From Kwoniella bestiolae CBS 10118 (Eukaryota; Basidiomycota; Tremellomycetes; Tremellales; Cryptococcaceae), in NCBI RefSeq assembly GCF_000512585.2, contig NC_089242.1:2666001-2730000 (forward strand): a stretch of DNA of 64,000 nt. Reading direction: 5' to 3'. The notes beneath the pieces were generated by a model that did not search any database, was not told the origin of the DNA, and saw nothing but the letters and a program-made list of their open reading frames with translations. This document shows positions 58,519-64,000 of this stretch, in pieces; the first letter of the stretch is position 1, and each line of letters opens with the position of its first letter. The position numbers and the translations under genes were made by a program.

Positions 58519-61252
58519 ATGTTTAAACAATACCTATTTGTTCTCCTCCTCGCTTTGGTTTCCTACCTAGTCACTGCAGCACCGCTACAACCCGAGCCAC
58601 TCCATACACTGGTGCTTAGGAAAATCCCAATCACGAGAGATGGTGAACACCCTGTAACTGCTTTTGAGCGACATCAAAAAGCAGCTATCAAGCGGATGCA
58701 CCGATACAGTGAGTCAATCCGATATCTCCCTGCTCTTGGTCGTGATTGATGCTGAAGAGAGGTCTGTTTGATAGAGAGAACTCCACCTCCATCGGAAGAG
58801 GAGTTTCACCAAAGGAATCTCGAGCGAGTGAGTCAAATCCTTCTTCACAATTTCGTTCCGGATCTGACCTCTAGCATCAAATCAGAGACGATCTATCGAG
58901 TCAAATCCCAACCTCGACAAAAGAATGTATATCCCCGACATCCCCCTCCCCTCTCTCCCCAAACAACAACCCCAAAAACGGATCTGGTGGCCTCCCACCG
59001 ACAGTTCTGCAATTCCTACTCCAACAGGAGGGCCTGTCCCGCACGTAGCTGCCGAGGTCAATAGGACAGGCGGGGGAGCAGCTGCCGCTACGGCCAATGT
59101 CCAAGGTCAGTCCTGCCATACCGACCTACCGAAGCATAAGGCTGATCAATGAATTTGTTGGGTTACACTACAGCTTCCGGATCAAATGCCAATGGATTTT
59201 CAGAGAATGCTTTGCAAGCACTCCAAGAAGTATCTCTCAAGAATAGCGATAGTGACTTGATACAGGGTGGTCTGGACTATATAATCGAGGCTAACGACAT
59301 TGGTATGTCCAGCTACACAAATCGAGTCAAACCACCTTGATAAGGGATTCAGCTGATGATCCTGGGGTATTTAGGTTACCTATGTGAAATCCAGATTGGT
59401 ACGCCCGCGCAGACGTTTTTGATGATTATGGATACGGGCAGTGCGGACACCTGGGTGCCTTCGACGTGAGTTCAATTCACATATTCTCCTTCATTTAGGC
59501 ACAAGAGAGCTGAGTGATAGGGTGGTTGAGTAGGAGCTGCGGTATTGCGAATTGCGGTGATCATACTGCCATCGGAGCAGATAACAGCAAGACTTTCCGT
59601 GAGCACCTTAGTCCGACGTTTTAAGGCATCAGGCTAAGCATTGTTGTCCTATCCTACGCAGAGGCTTCCGAGACGCAATTCCAGGTGACCTATGGATCTG
59701 GAGCTGTCGCAGGCGTACTAGCGGCAGATTCAATGACTATAGCTGGTATGACCTTGGTGAACCATGTGATGGGCGTGACATTGCAGGTGAGCATACCATC
59801 CTATCTTTCTACTCCACATCGCGTCCGATACAAACTTTAACCTCAGGTGCAGCGGGCTAACGGCATGCTCAATTTCTATAGGAAAGTGTACAATTCTCAG
59901 CAAACAACGTCCCATTCGACGGACTAGTAGGATTAGCTTTAGGTGTAAGTACTCGCTTTTCTCTCTGCCCGCCAAGCATACATTGGTGAAGGAATGGCGA
60001 ATTACCGTACATAAAAGATCTGACGGATCTCCCCGAATAGAAACTAGCCAATCAAGGTGTACAGACCCCACTTGAATCTCTAGCTTCTACGGGGTTGATC
60101 AAAGATCCCATCCTGGGTATAGCGTTGGGTAGACTGAGTGAGTTCGTCTCTGTGTCCGGTATTTTACTGAAAATCAAGACATATCGATAAATCAACACAA
60201 TTATTAATCTATGTGCAATCTCACTAACACCTCTCTATGTAGCCGACGGGGAGAACAATGGAGAACTGGTATTTGGTCAAGCAAACACTGCCAAACTCGA
60301 CCCAACAACCACGCAGACACTTGAGGTAACGAGTCAAGAAGGGTTCTGGGAGGTCGATATGGCTGCTGTTAGTATTGATGGAGTGGATGCCGTTACTGGT
60401 AGACAGGCTATCTTGGATACTGGTGAGTTGAGTGATCATCCTTTCCTCTTCTTTTATTCACCTGGAGAGCCGAGTGATAGCTTACAGAATCTCTTATTCG
60501 CAGGAACAAGTCTGATGATAGCACCTCCTGCCGAGTCAGTCAACCCCAAGCCTGATAATTCCCCAACGAAGCTAATAGTATGACACACAGTGCTGCTGCC
60601 TTCCACGCTCAGATCAACGGTGCTGCCGAGTAAGTCACATCGCTCCCAACGCACCTTACCGCCCAAATTGCTAATTCTAATGCAATTGAATCTGTAGCGT
60701 CGGAGGCGGTATGTTCTCTATACCATGTACGATCGACCAAGAAATCACCATGACATTTGGCAATGTGGCTTTCCAGTGAGTCTCATCCTGACACCTCACA
60801 TCCTACGTCCCACATCTCACAGTAAACTTGGCTCAATAATCCTCTGTACCTAAAGGATCGACGTCCGCGATCTCCTCTTCCAACCCCTCTCAGCCGACCT
60901 AACAGGGGACTGTCTCTCCTCCCTCTCAGCGGGAACGATCAAAGACGACGTAACATGGCTATTGGGCGATAGTTTTCTGAAAAACGTCTACATGACTACC
61001 AACGCAGACGACCTCACCGTTCAACTATCTGCTCGGACAGATGCACCAGGAAGTTCAAGTTTCGGTCAGGCGTCTGGCAATGCTGCCGGGGTAGCAAATA
61101 ACGCGATGAACTTTGGTACCTCTTCGAATTCTACCGATCTCGCTTCTAACGCAACCTCTTCGAGTGCAAATGCGGCTTCAACGACGTCCAACACTGCTGC
61201 TGTTAGTTTGATTTCTGCCATTGCTGCGTTATTGGCTGGGAAGAGTATCTAG
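58519..61252 (+). CDS. Secreted aspartic protease, probably GPI-anchored (pepsin family A1)
   Basis: Fourteen exons (58519-58708, 58775-58827, 58886-59105, 59174-59302, 59375-59465, 59534-59598, 59662-59786, 59882-59944, 60041-60137, 60243-60422, 60504-60534, 60591-60629, 60698-60775, 60856-61252), 585 residues. A signal peptide (MFKQYLFVLLLALVSYLVTA, 1-20) precedes a propeptide with a dibasic KR site at 93-94 (NLDKRMY) and a long Gly/Ala/Asn-rich segment. The two catalytic motifs are present: MDTGSADTWVPST (Asp ~217) and ILDTGTSLMIAPP (Asp ~403). YGSGAVAGVLAAD and GLVGLALG are typical of the A1 fold; TSCGIANCG and PCTIDQ...GDCLSS give two likely disulphides. A Ser/Ala/Thr-rich stalk ends in a hydrophobic tail (AAVSLISAIAALLAGKSI), which suggests GPI attachment, as in yapsins. 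Substrate unknown. Confidence 0.9.
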
Positions 61253-61461
61253 GTAACCTTAAGAGCTCGGATTGGGTGGATTACCGCTATATCAATGGGG
61301 TAAACAGCACGGACAAAACAGTTACTGATTGCGTTTATGCGTCGTAGGTATCAACATGTAATACGATGCATGACATATGAATGATAATCTCTAGTAGATA
61401 CAACGTTAATCACCGTCATCCAGCGAACGATACAGTACAGCAATACTCTATACTCTATATT

Positions 61462-64000
61462 CTAAGCTTGAGTCATCTGCAATCCTGACCAACTCCTTCC
61501 TGCTTCTTTCAATCTCCCTAAATCCTGTAATGAAACTACGCTAGCCTGCCTTTGCATATCCTCTATGGACTCTACTCTGATCGCATGGCTTTGGACGACC
61601 GCTAGATAGGTATGAGAAAGATCAGCGCAGTTCAGATAAATGTAGCGCTCTACCACGAAGAAGAGGGGGAGGGACAAAAAAAGGAGGGAAGAAAGACTCA
61701 CCCTCTTCAGTGTCATACAATGACGGCTGAGTCCTATAACTCTCCCCAGAGAATCTATGAGTACTTGCACTGCCCCTTCGCTGCCCATTGGACGGTACAC
61801 TCAGCCCACCCCCGTTAGTCCAGGTAGAACCATCTTCCACCTTGAGAGGCAGTGTACTTTCCTGATTCACTTCAGGAGTTGGACATTCAACAAAAGTGAT
61901 ACCGTCCAAGAACATCGCCAACTCCGCAGGATGTCTAGGCGTGATGAGATTCGCAGAATGTGTACTATCCATGGTCGATACCGTCGTGGTCCTCTTATGT
62001 GTCTTGGTATTATCGGAACCAAGGACAGAAGAAGTATCAAGCGGTAGGGAAGTATGTCTAGCTCTCATTTTGGACCTATAAGATGGATCGGGCGAAGGTT
62101 GTCTAGAAGAGAAATTATCGGATTTCCTCGATAACGTATCCAAAGTATTTTGCAAAGCTTCGTCCCTAGCCGAGAGGAAGGGGTATTGTCCAAGGACAGG
62201 CGTGGGTGTACCGGTCCGAATGGAATGTACGATACTGCCTCGCCTCTCTTCGTCCAGGATATCTTCCAATCCCAATCCTTCCCCTTCCAAGCTTACTCTG
62301 AGATTTAGGTCCGTAGTGCTCAACCGGGTAAGAGCAGGCATGGACGCTGATACAGGTAGAGTAGTCGATATTTGGTGCTCATTCAGGGGGGAGACACAGC
62401 TACTTCGTCGCGATTTCATAGCTAACAATGAGAAGTTGGATGATCTCCTTCGATCCAGATTGGCCCCTGGTTCTCTCTTCCTCGAGATGGACACCTTCTT
62501 GGGTCTTCTGCGATGGGTCTCGGGAAGCGGGAATCCAAGAGACGATGCCAAGCGGTTCGCATGATCAACATCTTCGATATCCACGTCGACCTCCTCATCG
62601 TCCTCCTCATCGTGAACTCCATGATCAGGTGTAACTTCCCCTTCCTCATGCTCGGTCAATCTCGATAATCTCTTGGCTAATGACGAAGACGATCGGACCA
62701 TCCACGATGACCTTCTCGAGTGTTTACCTTTACTCGACCTACGTCTAGGGGCTACGGGAGACGTTTTGAGCGGTTCCATGGTGAACTCTTCCGTGGTTGT
62801 AGTAGATTCTACAGGCAACTGTTTGGATTTGCTAGACTTTCGTCTGGGTAATAATCGATCTACGGTCTGACCTATTGAGCGGGACGAGCCTTCCTGTGAA
62901 GTCGAAGGGGTTAAGACATTCTTCATCTTCTTCAACCAAGCTGTTCGTTTCTGCTTCATACTTGGTCTTCTCTGAGGGGGTGAGGGCACACGAGGTAATT
63001 CCTTTTCTTTCCCTTTCCCTACTCTCTTTGGGCTAGTAGCACTAGGCCTTCGTACATGTTCCCACTCGTTGTCCGTTTCAACATCTGACGAATCATTGTT
63101 CTCCTCGTCTATCCTTTGTTCAACAGCTATATCATCCAACCCAAAGGTAGCTGTCCTAGTCAAAGCATGACCCCTAGATAACGAAGACGTCGAGCTAAGA
63201 CATGTAGCAGGAGTTTCCAGAGAAGTGGTAGATTCCGAAGTTCCATTCCCATCTTGTTCAGGTACAGGTACCAATAACATCGAGTTTCTCCCATTAGCCA
63301 GAACCATCGAAGACGGTCTCCAAGGTGGTGGGAGGCCAGGTTTAGCCAAAGAAGACGATCGAGTGGGTATGGGTTGAGAGATGGACAAGTCTCCTTCTGA
63401 TCTGGCGAGGGAAGACTGACTATACTGTTTCTGCGTTTGGCGTCTACGTTGCGAAGTGGGACTGGAAGGTTCCGCGAGGGACAGAGCAGGCATGGAAGGG
63501 GAAGGATGGAATGTGAGTGCAGGATCCTGTTGAAGGGTTATCTCGGAGGATGAGAATAATCCAAGACTGAATCTCTTTGATTTGCCTTTCACCGGATTAG
63601 GTGGGGAAGTGGGCGAAGTGAGATTCGATCGACTCAGGCTAAATAACCTTCCTATCCTGCTTGCACTTCGAGGTTGTTCCGATTGTTCACCTAACAGAGC
63701 AGGCGAAGATTGTCCGAATAGGTTCTTCTTCGATCGATTCCATAATCCCATGATAGGCGACGAAGATGGTTTATCGTTCTGAGCCTGCTGCTCATTCCCT
63801 TCCCAGAGCGATAACGGATCTTCCTCAACGGTTCTACGACGGGCGAACCATTTCTTCTTCTGTTGTCTTTGCGGACCACCTGCCCAACCTTCTCCTAGAC
63901 CTACAATTCCAGGTACGCTTCTGATAGTCTCATCTACGGGTATTCTAAATTCCTCGGCGTACAAATCGGGATCATCTTCGCCAGTGAATGCAGAGAGGTA
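61462..64000 (-). CDS. Large Ser-rich hypothetical protein (5' part beyond window)
   Basis: Last exon 61462-61601 and penultimate exon from 61702 to beyond the right edge, joined by a 100-nt intron (GTGAGT donor, ATCTAG acceptor) in phase. The frame is open to base 64000 without a credible start, so the gene continues out of the window. More than 800 residues are visible: basic and Ser-rich, with repeated patches such as RRSSNFSLLAMKSRRSS and KSRRSSCVSP that look like basophilic-kinase sites, an acidic run (EEDDEEVDVDIEDVD) and a short ordered C-terminus (QSHAIRVESIEDMQRQASVV). No domain recognised; the catalytic or folded part, if any, lies outside. Confidence 0.7.

Overview
The window is nuclear DNA of a basidiomycete yeast of the Tremellales, most like Kwoniella/Cryptococcus. 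This is inferred from the very intron-dense genes, with mostly 45-90 nt introns, GTGAGT/GTAAGT donors and CTRAY branch points a few bases before the acceptor, and from the protein families present. Exon models were joined by hand so that reading phase is kept at every junction. Coordinates give the span from start to stop codon, introns included.

Left third (1-14.8 kb): mitochondrial ribosomal protein uL30m; then a gene-poor stretch with four or five small, lineage-specific, minus-strand genes (Ser-, Gly-, His- and Cys-rich), three of them with a TATA box 103-123 nt before the ATG; then a ZRC1-type zinc transporter and a SEC2-type Rab exchange factor.

Middle (15-37.5 kb): one gene that appears to fuse a SET domain to the tRNA adenosine deaminase subunit ADAT3/TAD3; three tandem minus-strand paralogues of an AIF/FSP1-like FAD oxidoreductase; about 3 kb with no convincing gene; a large Cdc7/Cdc15-like (septation/mitotic-exit) kinase with a calponin-homology domain, a C1-like finger and a CaaX-like tail; a fourth, divergent AIF-like copy on the plus strand with the same intron positions; and mitochondrial uS17m.

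Right part (37.5-64 kb): a long disordered Ser/Pro-rich protein; POP5 of RNase P/MRP; a 14-exon siderophore-iron transporter of the major facilitator superfamily (MFS) with two perfect iron-GATA consensus sites in its promoter; a small Ala/Gly/Thr-rich hypothetical protein; complex I subunit NDUFB7; sterol 3-beta-glucosyltransferase (ATG26/UGT51); a secreted, probably GPI-anchored aspartic protease; and a Ser-rich gene running off the right edge.

Most genes are housekeeping and functionally unrelated. The stretches that look accessory are the small TATA-driven gene cluster (0.9-8.7 kb) and the AIF-like family (18.5-36.7 kb). No transposon, CRISPR array, rRNA or convincing tRNA was seen.
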